Source: Microcoleus sp. EPA2
Lineage (GTDB): Bacteria > Cyanobacteriota > Cyanobacteriia > Cyanobacteriales > Microcoleaceae
Assembly: GCA_020882975.1 (NCBI GenBank)
Contig: JAHRFD010000011.1
Span: 1 to 46,166 of the forward strand
DNA length: 46,166 bases
Direction: 5' to 3'
A program made the translations under genes and the position numbers. Below the pieces are notes generated by a model. It saw only the letters and a program-made list of their open reading frames with translations, did not search any database and was not told the DNA's origin. Within the stretch, counting starts at the first letter, position 1. Every line of letters starts with the position of its first letter. Below are positions 27,331 through 35,133 of the stretch, piece by piece.

Positions 27331-27575
27331 CTACTTAGCTGTTTGCAAAAAAGTTCTATAAGCAATGATAGCTTCAGTCTGATTGACAGAGCCGACATAT
27401 TGACCCAATACAGATAAGTCCAACTCTGGCAAAAATTCACTCCTTGAAATTAACTCATAACCTTCTTCTCGCAAAACGTATCAGAAAGTTGCTTATATTG
27501 TTCCCAAGTCACCTCATATAAAATGACGCGCTGTTGAGCGGCAGGAACCAGAGTTTCTGGATCTAAAAGTAGCAT
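27331..27575 (-). pseudogene. Decayed Uma2-family-like gene remnant
   Basis: Read on the minus strand from the ATG at 27575, the frame gives MLLLDPETLVPAAQQRVILY followed by EVTWEQYKQLSDTF, which resembles the start of Uma2-family (PD-(D/E)XK-like) proteins so abundant in cyanobacteria, and stops after 42 codons. A +1 shift near GCGAGAAG opens a second stretch, REEGYELISRSEFLPELDL... ending YRTFLQTAK and a TAG at 27331, like the family's C-terminus. The central catalytic region is missing. It is best read as a gene that lost its middle and frame. Confidence is limited because the family call rests on two short segments. Confidence 0.55.
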
Positions 27576-27742
27576 AATTAATTACCTGCAATTAAGATAT
27601 ATAAACTTGAGATTTTTCGATATTTCTCAACCTTCCTCTCTGTGTCCTCTGCGCCCTCTGTGGTTAGTAAAAAAAGTCCCTATAAAACTTTAACGAACCG
27701 CGAAGACGCTTATGACACAAAGGAAGAAAAGAGTCAATTAAA
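27576..27742. repeat. Third, diverged hairpin repeat upstream of the ferredoxin 3' end
   Basis: The segment 27629-27665 (CCTTCCTCTCTGTGTCCTCTG...GTGGTTAG) and the inverted sequence 27692-27735 (AACCGCGAAGACGC...GGAAGAAAAGAG) form the same pyrimidine/purine arm arrangement as the repeats at 25258-25584. The central GGTTAAATCATTCC block is absent. No gene is visible in it. Confidence 0.55.
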
Positions 27743-27970
27743 TCAAGTGGGAGTTTGCTGTAACTCTGGCCGCTCATCGGCGACTATCGCACCTTCAACA
27801 GGACACACCTGCAAACAAATACCGCAGTCAATGCAGGTATCAAAATCAATCCAAAACCAATCTGTACCCTTGACATTTTTGCCATCGCCAGGTTGGATGC
27901 AAGCAACCGGACAAGCGCCGACGCAATCAGCAACCCCTTCGCAAATATTCGTAACGATAGTATGTGACAC
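27743..27970 (-). CDS. Eight-cysteine 3Fe-4S/4Fe-4S or 2[4Fe-4S] ferredoxin
   Basis: A 75-residue bacterial-type ferredoxin. Eight cysteines are visible: Cys10, 16, 20 and 24 in the first half (CEGVADCVGACPVACIQ) and Cys46, 49, 52 and 56 in the second (CIDCGICLQVCPVEGA). The second half is a standard CxxCxxCxxxCP cluster motif. The first half has wider, atypical spacing, so whether it holds a 3Fe-4S or 4Fe-4S cluster is open. It carries electrons in the cytoplasm; the partner is unknown. It lies downstream of hisZ on the same strand, 59 bases from the hisZ stop. Confidence 0.88.
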   Translation of the reverse strand: MSHTIVTNICEGVADCVGACPVACIQPGDGKNVKGTDWFWIDFDTCIDCGICLQVCPVEGAIVADERPELQQTPT

Positions 27971-28029
27971 AGTGTTCTCCGCGATCGTACCGGGTTTTTT
28001 AGGTTGATAGTCCGTCCAGGACTGAGCTA

Positions 28030-29265
28030 TTAATTTACCATTTCAATTGTCGGGAATCCTTCGGCATTCACCCAGGCAATTTGAGCAATGCGTCGATCGC
28101 GCGCATATTCCCGCACCCCCTCCACAGTCTCCCGACTCTCCAAATCCATTTCTACTCGAACTACATCGCTAGACTCTCGAAGTTTTCGAGCATAAACAAA
28201 AGCCGCAGCCTCGGCATCTGAGGTTTGAGGCACAACCAAAAAGTCACTGGCTGGGGTCTCCTGCGCCAATTGACCCTCAGTTAATAAAATTTGGTGCAAA
28301 TCTTCAATATTCAAACAAAACCCAATTCCAGGGTGATTTTGCCTTTTAGGATCGAACAATCCCAAGAGGCGATCGTACCTTCCCCCTTGTCCCAACACTC
28401 GCTGTCCCGTCTGGGGACTGCTGACAACTTCAAACACAATTCCCGTGTAGTAGTCAAAGGTTTGAATTAAACTCAAGTCCAGGTGGATATGCGATTTCAG
28501 ATTCGGGATTTTAGATTGACATTGGTATAGCAATTCGATCGCCGATTTCAGATTATTTAAGGCTGCTTGTTGTGGCTCATCTAAATCGAGCTTTGCCACC
28601 ACAGGAAACACATCTTCTGGGCGGCCCCGCAAGTCAAATAATAGTAGAGCTCTTTCTCGCAATTCCGTAGACAGTGGTAAATTTTCCAAGCCTACTCGAT
28701 CGAGATTGGCGATCGCCCCCCGAACTTGGGAGCGCACATTTGGCGGAAACGGTTCCAACAAACTAGCAGTTAAACCCGCTTCTCCCAGCACCAAATGCCA
28801 GTCATCAATTTCTAAACCCTGCAAGCACTCAGATAGCAGTAGTAGCACTTCCGCATCAGCCATCGTCCCCCCGGAGCCTAGCAACTCTACCCCTGCTTGA
28901 TAGAACTCCTGCTGCCCCCCAGAGCCTGTATCGGGGCCTTTGCGGAACACATTAGCGTTGTAATACAGACGCTGAGGCTGCCAGGGAGTCCCGGCCATCC
29001 GCATCACAGCAGCGCGGGCGATGGAAGCAGTCAATTCTGGACGCAAGCCTAGTTCTCCATCGACGGCATCTTGCAATTGAATCAAGGTCGATCGGTCGAT
29101 CGCCCCTCCAGCCATCAATGTCTCCAGCCTTTCTAGAGTCGAAGTAATAATCCGGTGATAGCCCCAGCGATGAAAAACTTGCTGCAAACGGCGTTCGATC
29201 GAAATTTTTTGAGCTACGTCAAGGGGCAATAAATCTCTTGCGCCCGATGGGGGTTGGTGAACCAT
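28030..29265 (-). CDS. hisZ: HisZ, ATP phosphoribosyltransferase regulatory subunit
   Basis: 411 residues from MVHQPPSGARDLLPLDV, the expected HisZ opening. A further in-frame ATG at 29358 would add 31 residues, but that segment includes repeat-coded SKIPNLKSQ and is probably not translated. The protein is a HisRS-like catalytic-fold paralogue without tRNA charging; it activates the short HisG in the first step of histidine biosynthesis. Recognisable segments are LRPELTASIARAAVMRM, GRPEDVF, the HisRS-like DLSLIQTFDYYTGIVFEV and GRYDRLLGLF. An oddity: SKIPNLKSH, at 28491-28518, just before HLDLSLIQTFDYYTG, is encoded by a copy of the dispersed ATCTAAAATCCC repeat inserted in frame. The same short peptide also occurs in the upstream extension. 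Confidence 0.9.
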   Translation of the reverse strand: MVHQPPSGARDLLPLDVAQKISIERRLQQVFHRWGYHRIITSTLERLETLMAGGAIDRSTLIQLQDAVDGELGLRPELTASIARAAVMRMAGTPWQPQRLYYNANVFRKGPDTGSGGQQEFYQAGVELLGSGGTMADAEVLLLLSECLQGLEIDDWHLVLGEAGLTASLLEPFPPNVRSQVRGAIANLDRVGLENLPLSTELRERALLLFDLRGRPEDVFPVVAKLDLDEPQQAALNNLKSAIELLYQCQSKIPNLKSHIHLDLSLIQTFDYYTGIVFEVVSSPQTGQRVLGQGGRYDRLLGLFDPKRQNHPGIGFCLNIEDLHQILLTEGQLAQETPASDFLVVPQTSDAEAAAFVYARKLRESSDVVRVEMDLESRETVEGVREYARDRRIAQIAWVNAEGFPTIEMVN

Positions 29266-29412
29266 ATCAATTTGGGATTTTAGATTGGGGATTTTCGATG
29301 CAGCTACAAACTTAGCTTGAGGGGACGATGTTAAAGTCGAACCAGACCAGTTTAGCATTCGACTTTAACCAATTCAACTATCACCAAGTCTAATTTTTTT
29401 GCCTCCGTCTCA

Positions 29413-30342
29413 TCATTTCTTCTTCCCCCCACCAAATAGATTGGAAAAACTAGCAAAAAAGCCACCTTGCTTATCCTGACCCTTTTTAGCTTTCGTCGCG
29501 GAAGCTGGCTGTTCCAGCTTTTTCTTGACTTCCAAAGCCATCGGTTCTTCTGGATTAGATACCAAAGCTTTTTGCACCTCCAGCTTAGCCATTGTTCCTT
29601 GACCTTGCATCAAATAACACATTGCCAACATAGCGTGACACTTGCTATTTTTCGGTTCGCGCTTTTGAGCTTCCCTCAACTCCAAAATTGCTTTGGCGTA
29701 ATTTTTGCTATCCATGAACCCCTGAGCACGGCGACAATTTTGTTCCACCAGGGAATCTTTTTTGGGTGGCTGTGGAGGAACAACCGGAGTCGGAGGTACT
29801 ACTTTTAATTCTTTTTTCTTTGGCTCGTCCGGTTTCGGAGTTACCACCCCGGTTGGAATCATGACGTTTTCTTTTCGCAGCAGGTAAACCAGATTGAGTT
29901 CGCTCATTTGATTGATGACCTCTAGGGCTTGCTCAACGGATTCGTATTGGTTGTCCGCCAGTTTGCTCATTGCGGTTTTGTAAGTTTCTTCCCAATTTCC
30001 CGCCCTGGCTAACTGTTTGGCTTCTGCGCTTTCGATTTGCTGTTTCTCTTTTTCTTTCGTGGCCCGCTTGCTGATAGCCGTTAGTAGCAAATTATATTCT
30101 TTGCGATCGCTTTCCTTGGAGAATTTGTTGTAAGCAGGATTGACCACTTTTGACAAAAACTGATTAGCCCAATCTTTATCAGCTTGATTTTCAAAAGGGC
30201 AAGTATCCGAGTGCAAGCGGCGGACTATTTTCATGTAGCGCTTGCGGATGTCGTTAAACTCAGCATCTAAGGGAACTCCCAAAATTGCGTGCTGATCTGT
30301 AAAGTCAAACTTAAACAGCCCTTTTGTCATTTCAAAAGACAT
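29413..30342 (-). CDS. J-domain/TPR protein with altered HPD motif
   Basis: A 309-residue protein. Residues about 16-85 look like a J-domain (AILGVPLDAEFNDIRKRYMKIVRRLH ... YNKFSKESDRKEYN), but the invariant HPD tripeptide reads His44-Ser45-Asp46 (LHSDTCP). A Lys/Glu-rich helical linker and a proline-rich segment (about 175-200) follow, then a C-terminal TPR-like region at about 205-275 (CRRAQGFMDSKNYAKAILELREAQKREPKNSKCHAMLAMCYLMQGQ). It ends with a glycine/lysine tail FGGGKKK. It may recruit clients or a partner rather than stimulate DnaK normally, since HPD is needed for that. No membrane segment is visible. It is divergent in role from its neighbours hisZ and suhB. Confidence 0.78.
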   Translation of the reverse strand: MSFEMTKGLFKFDFTDQHAILGVPLDAEFNDIRKRYMKIVRRLHSDTCPFENQADKDWANQFLSKVVNPAYNKFSKESDRKEYNLLLTAISKRATKEKEKQQIESAEAKQLARAGNWEETYKTAMSKLADNQYESVEQALEVINQMSELNLVYLLRKENVMIPTGVVTPKPDEPKKKELKVVPPTPVVPPQPPKKDSLVEQNCRRAQGFMDSKNYAKAILELREAQKREPKNSKCHAMLAMCYLMQGQGTMAKLEVQKALVSNPEEPMALEVKKKLEQPASATKAKKGQDKQGGFFASFSNLFGGGKKK

Positions 30343-30451
30343 AAATATTACTCTCCTTTCCCAGGCTTGTGACGATGCTTTATTCTTTAATGTAGCTTCT
30401 GTTAAGGGGTTATGACCCCCGTACTAATGCTTAGCCCTCGGCTCCGGGCGG

Positions 30452-31264
30452 CTACCCCCAAGACGATAAAGGGGGTGTTTTGAGCAATGCGTCGCTGAGT
30501 TCAGCATGAATCTTACCGTTTGTCGCCAAAACTCGACCAGAGTTAATCTCAAAGGGACTCTCGTCATAGGCTGTAACTTTACCTCCAGCTTCCGAGACAA
30601 TGACTACGCCGGCGGCTACATCCCAAGGAGACAGTCCCCGTTCCCAGTATCCATCTAAGCGGCCGCAGGCGACGTGAGCTAGGTCGAGAGCTGCTGAGCC
30701 ACTGCGTCGCACTCCTTGGGTGAGGTGGGTGAGATGACAGAATTCGGCATAGTTATTATCGGCTGTTTCTCGTCGATCGTAAGCAAAGCCAGTAACTAAC
30801 AAACTTTTGGTCAATATAGAGGTTTGGGAAACGGAGATCGCCCGTCGATTGCGGGTAGCACCCAATCCTTTGGCAGCCCGAAACAATTCGTTATGAAATG
30901 GATCGAAAATTACCCCAATTTGTGGTAATCCTTCAATTAAAAGTCCGATCGACACACAGGCAAAGGGATATTGGTGGGCATAATTAGTTGTACCGTCCAA
31001 AGGGTCGATCGCCCACAAATATTTGCTACTGGCATCCCCTAATTTACCCGATTCTTCAGCAAGTATCCCGTGGTCTGGTACATGGCGACCCAGAATTTCT
31101 AAAATCACCGCTTCGGAGGCTTTGTCGGCTTCTGTGACTAAATCTCCCGATCGACCTTTTTCTTGAATTTCTTCTAATTTTCCGCAGAAAGATTGCAGAA
31201 CCGAACCAGCAGCGAGGGCAGCTTCGGTGGCTATTTCTAATAAGTCTTGAATTTTATTAGTCAT
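30452..31264 (-). CDS. suhB: Inositol monophosphatase family (SuhB/histidinol-phosphatase-like)
   Basis: A 270-residue IMPase-family enzyme. Metal-site motifs are present: GDLVTEADKASE near 40-51, Glu70-Glu71 in ILAEESG, DPLDGTTNY at 87-95 and SPWDVAAGVVIVSEAGG near 217-233. Mg-dependent hydrolysis of inositol phosphate or related sugar phosphates is expected; some cyanobacterial homologues act as histidinol-phosphatases or fructose-1,6-bisphosphatases, so the substrate is not fixed. The start ATG lies at the edge of the heptamer array 31264-31303. Length matches the family. Confidence 0.88.
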   Translation of the reverse strand: MTNKIQDLLEIATEAALAAGSVLQSFCGKLEEIQEKGRSGDLVTEADKASEAVILEILGRHVPDHGILAEESGKLGDASSKYLWAIDPLDGTTNYAHQYPFACVSIGLLIEGLPQIGVIFDPFHNELFRAAKGLGATRNRRAISVSQTSILTKSLLVTGFAYDRRETADNNYAEFCHLTHLTQGVRRSGSAALDLAHVACGRLDGYWERGLSPWDVAAGVVIVSEAGGKVTAYDESPFEINSGRVLATNGKIHAELSDALLKTPPLSSWG

Positions 31265-31303
31265 TGGTTATTTGTTATTTGTTATTTGTTATTTGTTATT
31301 GGT
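31264..31303. repeat. Heptamer repeat array (TTATTTG)
   Basis: Five to six TTATTTG-type units with terminal TTATTGG variants fill the space between suhB and the thermonuclease-like gene. The array abuts the suhB start codon on one side, and on the other contains the stop (TAA at 31296-31298) and part of the last Gln-Asn-Asn-Gln codons of the nuclease gene. It is the same unit as in 1361-1401. Confidence 0.85.
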
Positions 31304-31946
31304 TATTTTGCTGGCGAAATTCTCCTGGAGTTTGACGCAGTGGCTGTTGAGGATTCCAAATCCCTTTACCCATTATTCTTGCCCATTCTTGAGCATTGAC
31401 AAGTCGCTGCTGGTATTTCTTGTTAGGCGATCGCACCGTTGCCAAAGCGTAACCTTCTTTAACTAGCCGTTCATTCACCAACACTCCATCCTCCCACAAA
31501 TAGGCTAAGAAGCGATCGAACCTATCTTTGTCCTCAACATCTAATTCTAACAACACCTGTTTCCCACCAATAAGCTGTTCCAGTTGGTTTTTGGCTGCTT
31601 CTCCCCAAGGCTGTTGCTTTAAATCCGGTGCCTCAATCCCAATCAGCCTAACTTGTTCTAACAGCGCAATTTTGTCTGCGGTACGGACAATTTCGATAGT
31701 TTGTCCGCTGACAGTCCGTTGTACTTTCACGAAAGTTCCTGTGGGAATTTCTGGTTTTTGGCAGCTAACTAACAACCAACAAAGGGCGATCGATAATAAT
31801 CGATGCACAAACTTGCGCCATTGGGCACTTATGCCCAGCCGAGCCTCCGCATTAGTCCTTGCGTACTTGTACCCAGCGTAGCCAAAACCTAGGAGATGAA
31901 GAATGAAACTTGGCATTTTGCATATTCCCCTCGGCATTGCGCTCAC
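31296..31946 (-). CDS. Thermonuclease-like (SNase) lipoprotein
   Basis: 216 residues from a GTG start that overlaps the stop of the 2Fe-2S ferredoxin gene by four bases (GTGA), which suggests translational coupling. A lipobox is visible, LLVSC with Cys62, so the mature part begins CQKPEIPTG. The first 45 residues before the signal core (RLLSIALCWLLVSC) look unusual, and an internal GTG at 31808 is an alternative start. The SNase domain covers about 70-205: LIGIEAPDLKQQPWGEAAKNQLEQL, then DRFDRFLAYLWEDGVLVNERLVKEGYA. Arg and Asp of the RLIGIEAPD region and the later DRFDR arginine are at the positions of SNase catalytic residues. It likely degrades DNA or RNA outside the cytoplasm. The final residues come from a heptamer array. 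Confidence 0.78.
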   Translation of the reverse strand: MSAMPRGICKMPSFILHLLGFGYAGYKYARTNAEARLGISAQWRKFVHRLLSIALCWLLVSCQKPEIPTGTFVKVQRTVSGQTIEIVRTADKIALLEQVRLIGIEAPDLKQQPWGEAAKNQLEQLIGGKQVLLELDVEDKDRFDRFLAYLWEDGVLVNERLVKEGYALATVRSPNKKYQQRLVNAQEWARIMGKGIWNPQQPLRQTPGEFRQQNNQ

Positions 31947-32311
31947 TCTTCATCTAATGGCAAAGCCACACGCACTTTACCTTTCCCGAAGTAGCGCCCA
32001 AATTGAAGTTCATATACTTCATCTTCATCTTGCGTCTCTACTTCCATGTTGGAACGAGGATAACTGACACACAGCAAAGCATAACCCTCTTTTTGCAGTT
32101 CCACCGAAAGTCCCATGGCTTCTGGTTGGTGCAGTTCCCCAGACTTAACGCGGACAGCACAGGCGGTACAGGCACCGTTTCGGCAAGAATATGGTAAATC
32201 TACTCCTTGGTTTTCCACATTTTGGAGGATGTAACGGTCTTCGGGTACTTGCACGGTGTGGCACGACCCTGTTTGTCTGTTGTGAATTGTAATTGTGTAA
32301 GAGCGAGTCAT
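31943..32311 (-). CDS. Plant-type 2Fe-2S ferredoxin with C-terminal extension
   Basis: A 122-residue ferredoxin. The 2Fe-2S ligands are Cys43, Cys48, Cys51 and Cys81 (CRNGACTAC...LLC), the plant-type pattern C-x4-C-x2-C-x29-C. At about 98 residues a standard PetF would end; here an extra ~20-residue tail runs to LPLDEE (QFGRYFGKGKVRVALPLDEE). The surface acidic stretch ETQDEDEVYELQ is typical. It is probably a minor, non-photosynthetic ferredoxin isoform, but partner use cannot be read from sequence. The downstream nuclease gene overlaps it by four bases, which suggests an operon. Confidence 0.9.
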   Translation of the reverse strand: MTRSYTITIHNRQTGSCHTVQVPEDRYILQNVENQGVDLPYSCRNGACTACAVRVKSGELHQPEAMGLSVELQKEGYALLCVSYPRSNMEVETQDEDEVYELQFGRYFGKGKVRVALPLDEE

Positions 32312-32525
32312 AGAATTTTAGATTTTAGATTTGGGATTTTAGATCTGAGTTGGGAGACCAAATTCTTGATATGAATCGGTTTGCGACATCTGGAAGCAGA
32401 ATTTGCCCTACTTGTTTTACGCCCTATCCACATTAAACAATAAATTTATGCCATTAGGCCTTGCCAAATCAGATTTCTTCTGCTAAGGTAGTAAAACTGT
32501 GGCTAAAAAAACAAAGTTCAGCTTT
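32312..32525. other. Intergenic space before tRNA-Ser
   Basis: 214 bases. Next to the ferredoxin start, 32312-32346 holds ATTTTAGATT-type repeats (TTTTAGATTTTAGATTTGGG...). The remainder shows no gene. A TATTT/ATAAATTTATG stretch near 32440-32450 could be part of a promoter for the tRNA, but no clear -35/-10 pair was found. Confidence 0.4.
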
Positions 32526-32612
32526 GGAGAGGTGGCCGAGTGGTTGAAGGCGCAGCACTGGAAATGCTGTTTGGGGGTGACTTCAACGAGGGTTCGAATC
32601 CCTCCCTCTCCG
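32526..32612 (+). tRNA. tRNA-Ser(GGA)
   Basis: A class II tRNA of 87 bases. The acceptor arm GGAGAGG (32526-32532) pairs with CCTCTCC (32605-32611), and the discriminator base is G. The anticodon stem CAGCA/TGCTG encloses loop CTGGAAA with anticodon GGA, which reads UCC/UCU serine codons. A long variable arm follows, as expected for tRNA-Ser. The T arm is GAGGG-TTCGAAT-CCCTC (32588-32604). No CCA is encoded. A strong terminator hairpin follows at 32642-32675. Confidence 0.96.
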
Positions 32613-32641
32613 TTGGATCTTGTCATACAAGCTTTACAGCA

Positions 32642-32675
32642 AAACGGCTTAGTTAGATATCTAACTAAGCCGTTT
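32642..32675 (+). terminator. Perfect palindromic terminator after tRNA-Ser
   Basis: The arms around the centre at 32658/32659 are an exact inverted repeat (ACGGCTTAGTTAGAT and its complement), extended by AAA/TTT to 17 bp with almost no loop, and followed by GTTTTT. A-tract upstream and T-tract downstream would let it work in both directions. It lies 30 bases after the tRNA. Confidence 0.85.
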
Positions 32676-32873
32676 GTTTTTGGCATGGAGGATGCTAGCG
32701 TTCGATCTCAATGGGAGCATCCTTTTTTTTGCAAATATATGCTCCAACATTGGGATGCACCCATCTCAATCTTTATTCCCCTGAAAAATACCGAAATTGA
32801 TATTACCTGAGAATGACACCCGCACGCCCTAGCCCCTAAAAAAAAGAGAAGATAGAAGAAATCAAATATTGCC

Positions 32874-34640
32874 TCAAGAAGCCTTCTTTTTAGGAGCCAC
32901 TATCCGTTCGACACTCATAGCAGCCACGCTCAATGTCACCACAGCCATACCGAGAATTGCTACAGGCTTTAACTTCTCATTAATGATCAGAAATCCTAAA
33001 AGCGCCGTCATCGCAGGTCCTAAAGTACCAATTACTGATGCTAAAGCAGCCCCGGCAAATCGGATGGCAAAATTATTTAAAAGATAGCTAAACAGCGTCA
33101 GCACACCTAAAATTACACCCCCAACAATCAAACCAGGCCAGACATTTTGATCGATACTAGGAGCCAAATTTTCTGACAGTGGCACCCACAAGCTCAGGGC
33201 AGAAAATACAAAAATCGCGGCAAAATTGACTAAACTAAAAGGAATTGGGTGCAGTTTGCCAGCGGCCATTTGCGTCAGCAATACGTAGCCGGCAAAAGTA
33301 ATCCCTGAACAAACTGCGGCTGTCACTCCCACTGCCACATTGCCACCGCCGGGAGCCGGAGTGGTAAAACTGGGCCACCCAGCTAAAATCAAGCCTGCGG
33401 TAATACCGCAAATCGCTAACAATCCGACTGTGCTGGGGCGTGAACCAAATAAGATCCAAGAGCCGAGTACCGTGACGATCGGATAAATAAAGAAAATCGT
33501 AATCGCAATTCCCGCCGGAATATTGCCGATCGCCAAATAAATCAAAACCTGAGACAAAAACAGAAAAAATGCGCTTCCTAAAACCTTACTCCACAAAGCT
33601 CGATCGCCAGACTGGAACAACCGCCTAATATCTTTCCAGACAGAAGGATAAAGAAATGTCGCCAACACAGGCATCAAAGCCATCACCACGATCAACCGCA
33701 TCAATAAAATCAACAGAGAATTTCCAAAACCAGGAGTCACAACCCCAGGCACTTCAAACCAGCCGAAAATCATCCTAGGATTGCTGCTTTTAATCAGAAT
33801 TCTCAAACTAACATTAAATATCGACAATACCACCGCTGAAGACAAAGCCAACACCAAACCGATCTGCATTTGAGAAGGTGCTTTAGCCACGGCTGCTGTC
33901 GGCTGCACCGGATGGGGCCGTGGAACTGCTTCGTGGCTATCAGCAGGTACAGCAGGCATAATTTGTGGACGGACAGAATTAGTTAATTCCTCTGGATAAG
34001 AATCTTCTGCATCAAAAGGATTGTCAAGATATGCTTCTTCTTCTTCAAGTTCTTCCCTGATGCGGTTTACCAGATTCTGCAATAACTCTTCGCCTTGTCG
34101 CTCCAAGGTTTGCATATTGTTTAGCCGCACCGACAATTCACTTTCATAGCTGCTCAAATCTTGTTGCAGCATCTGAAAACTGCGATCGATCCGCTCGTCT
34201 AGCGCCGCCAATAACTCAGAAGCGCGTTCATCATAGTTGTTTGGTGGCATGGGTATGGGGAACTCGCCACTGGGAATAGGACTACTGAGAGAATGTCCCG
34301 AATTAACACTGAGTTCATTAAACCGCTGCACTAACAAATCTTGGAGATTGTGAGCCAAAACTTGAGCCAACTGTTTGAGCCACAACTGCTGCTGATGAAT
34401 ATATCGCCCAGACAAAGATTCCATTTGCTGAGACTGCAATTTACGATATTGCTGTCTCAGGCTTTCAATATCCTGGATCAAGTGATTTTTTTCACTTTGG
34501 AGCCGTGTAATATCCTGATTTAACTGGCCCTTAACATTTTCATGCAAAGCGTCCAGCTCCTGAATCACGGAGTTAAGGACTTGTTCAGCCGATTTAGCAT
34601 CCTCTGGATCGCCTGCGGAGTATTTGTTCTCTTGCACCAT
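32874..34640 (-). CDS. EamA/DMT-family transporter with N-terminal coiled coil
   Basis: A 588-residue fusion. Residues 1 to about 215 are hydrophilic and heptad-rich (for example RLQSEKNHLIQDIESLRQQYRKLQ), predicted to be a coiled coil on the cytoplasmic side. An acidic/proline-rich linker (about 215-260) leads to about ten hydrophobic segments at about 262-580, typical of two EamA repeats (for example IPAGIAITIFFIYPIVTVLG and GAALASVIGTLGPAMTALLGFLI). Drug/metabolite transporters of this type export small metabolites; the substrate is unknown. The coiled coil is unusual for EamA proteins and could mediate oligomerisation or localisation. It starts 140 bases from the divergent small gene at 34781. 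Confidence 0.85.
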   Translation of the reverse strand: MVQENKYSAGDPEDAKSAEQVLNSVIQELDALHENVKGQLNQDITRLQSEKNHLIQDIESLRQQYRKLQSQQMESLSGRYIHQQQLWLKQLAQVLAHNLQDLLVQRFNELSVNSGHSLSSPIPSGEFPIPMPPNNYDERASELLAALDERIDRSFQMLQQDLSSYESELSVRLNNMQTLERQGEELLQNLVNRIREELEEEEAYLDNPFDAEDSYPEELTNSVRPQIMPAVPADSHEAVPRPHPVQPTAAVAKAPSQMQIGLVLALSSAVVLSIFNVSLRILIKSSNPRMIFGWFEVPGVVTPGFGNSLLILLMRLIVVMALMPVLATFLYPSVWKDIRRLFQSGDRALWSKVLGSAFFLFLSQVLIYLAIGNIPAGIAITIFFIYPIVTVLGSWILFGSRPSTVGLLAICGITAGLILAGWPSFTTPAPGGGNVAVGVTAAVCSGITFAGYVLLTQMAAGKLHPIPFSLVNFAAIFVFSALSLWVPLSENLAPSIDQNVWPGLIVGGVILGVLTLFSYLLNNFAIRFAGAALASVIGTLGPAMTALLGFLIINEKLKPVAILGMAVVTLSVAAMSVERIVAPKKKAS

Positions 34641-34780
34641 TATTAACGTATAACCTCTAATTTAAACTGTACGTTCGTTCAGTATTCTGAACTATCTTGG
34701 TAAATTAGTTGACAATTTTCAGTCACTTTATCTAAAAGACGGCTGACACTATAGTAGTTGCTAAGTTGGAGAGTAAAAAA

Positions 34781-35065
34781 ATGCGTGAAACTGAGCTATC
34801 CCGGAGGGAATTGCCCGAAGAACACTTTGTGCAATTAGAAATTATACTACAACGCCATGCTGAAGCACTCGAAGCCGAAGTCAGAGCTTTGCAAACCGCA
34901 GATGAAACCGCACAGTGGTGTCCTGAGTGGAAGCGTTACTATAACTGGCGTTTCGCTAAAATTTTTGCCTCTGTAAAGATTTTTCGCAACTGGGGTGCAG
35001 ATGCTGCCGCTTGGCAACTGCTGCCACTGCGACAGTATCCCAATCGAGGCAATCAGAAGGATTAG
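34781..35065 (+). CDS. Small hydrophilic protein of unknown function
   Basis: 94 residues from the ATG at 34781 (MRETELSRRELPEEHFVQLE). A TTG four codons earlier is also open, but GGAGAG just upstream favours the ATG. The sequence is rich in charged residues with a helical stretch LEIILQRHAEALEAEVRALQ and a Trp-rich end (QWCPEWKRYYNWRF ... NWGADAAAWQLLPLRQYP). It has no signal peptide or membrane segment. I do not recognise the family. It is convergent with the PiT gene and divergent from the EamA gene. Confidence 0.6.
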   Translation: MRETELSRRELPEEHFVQLEIILQRHAEALEAEVRALQTADETAQWCPEWKRYYNWRFAKIFASVKIFRNWGADAAAWQLLPLRQYPNRGNQKD

Positions 35066-35133
35066 TTCGCTGTCAGTTGACGTATCCCAATGCCCTCTAG
35101 TCCATGACTATTTTATTGAGTTGGCTAGTTTTT

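Noticed and set aside
27642..28007. A plus-strand frame antisense to the ferredoxin gene
   Set aside because: The minus-strand frame has all eight cluster cysteines; the plus-strand product has no family signal.
32499..32810. A plus-strand frame across tRNA-Ser
   Set aside because: It runs through the tRNA and its terminator, so it is not a real gene.
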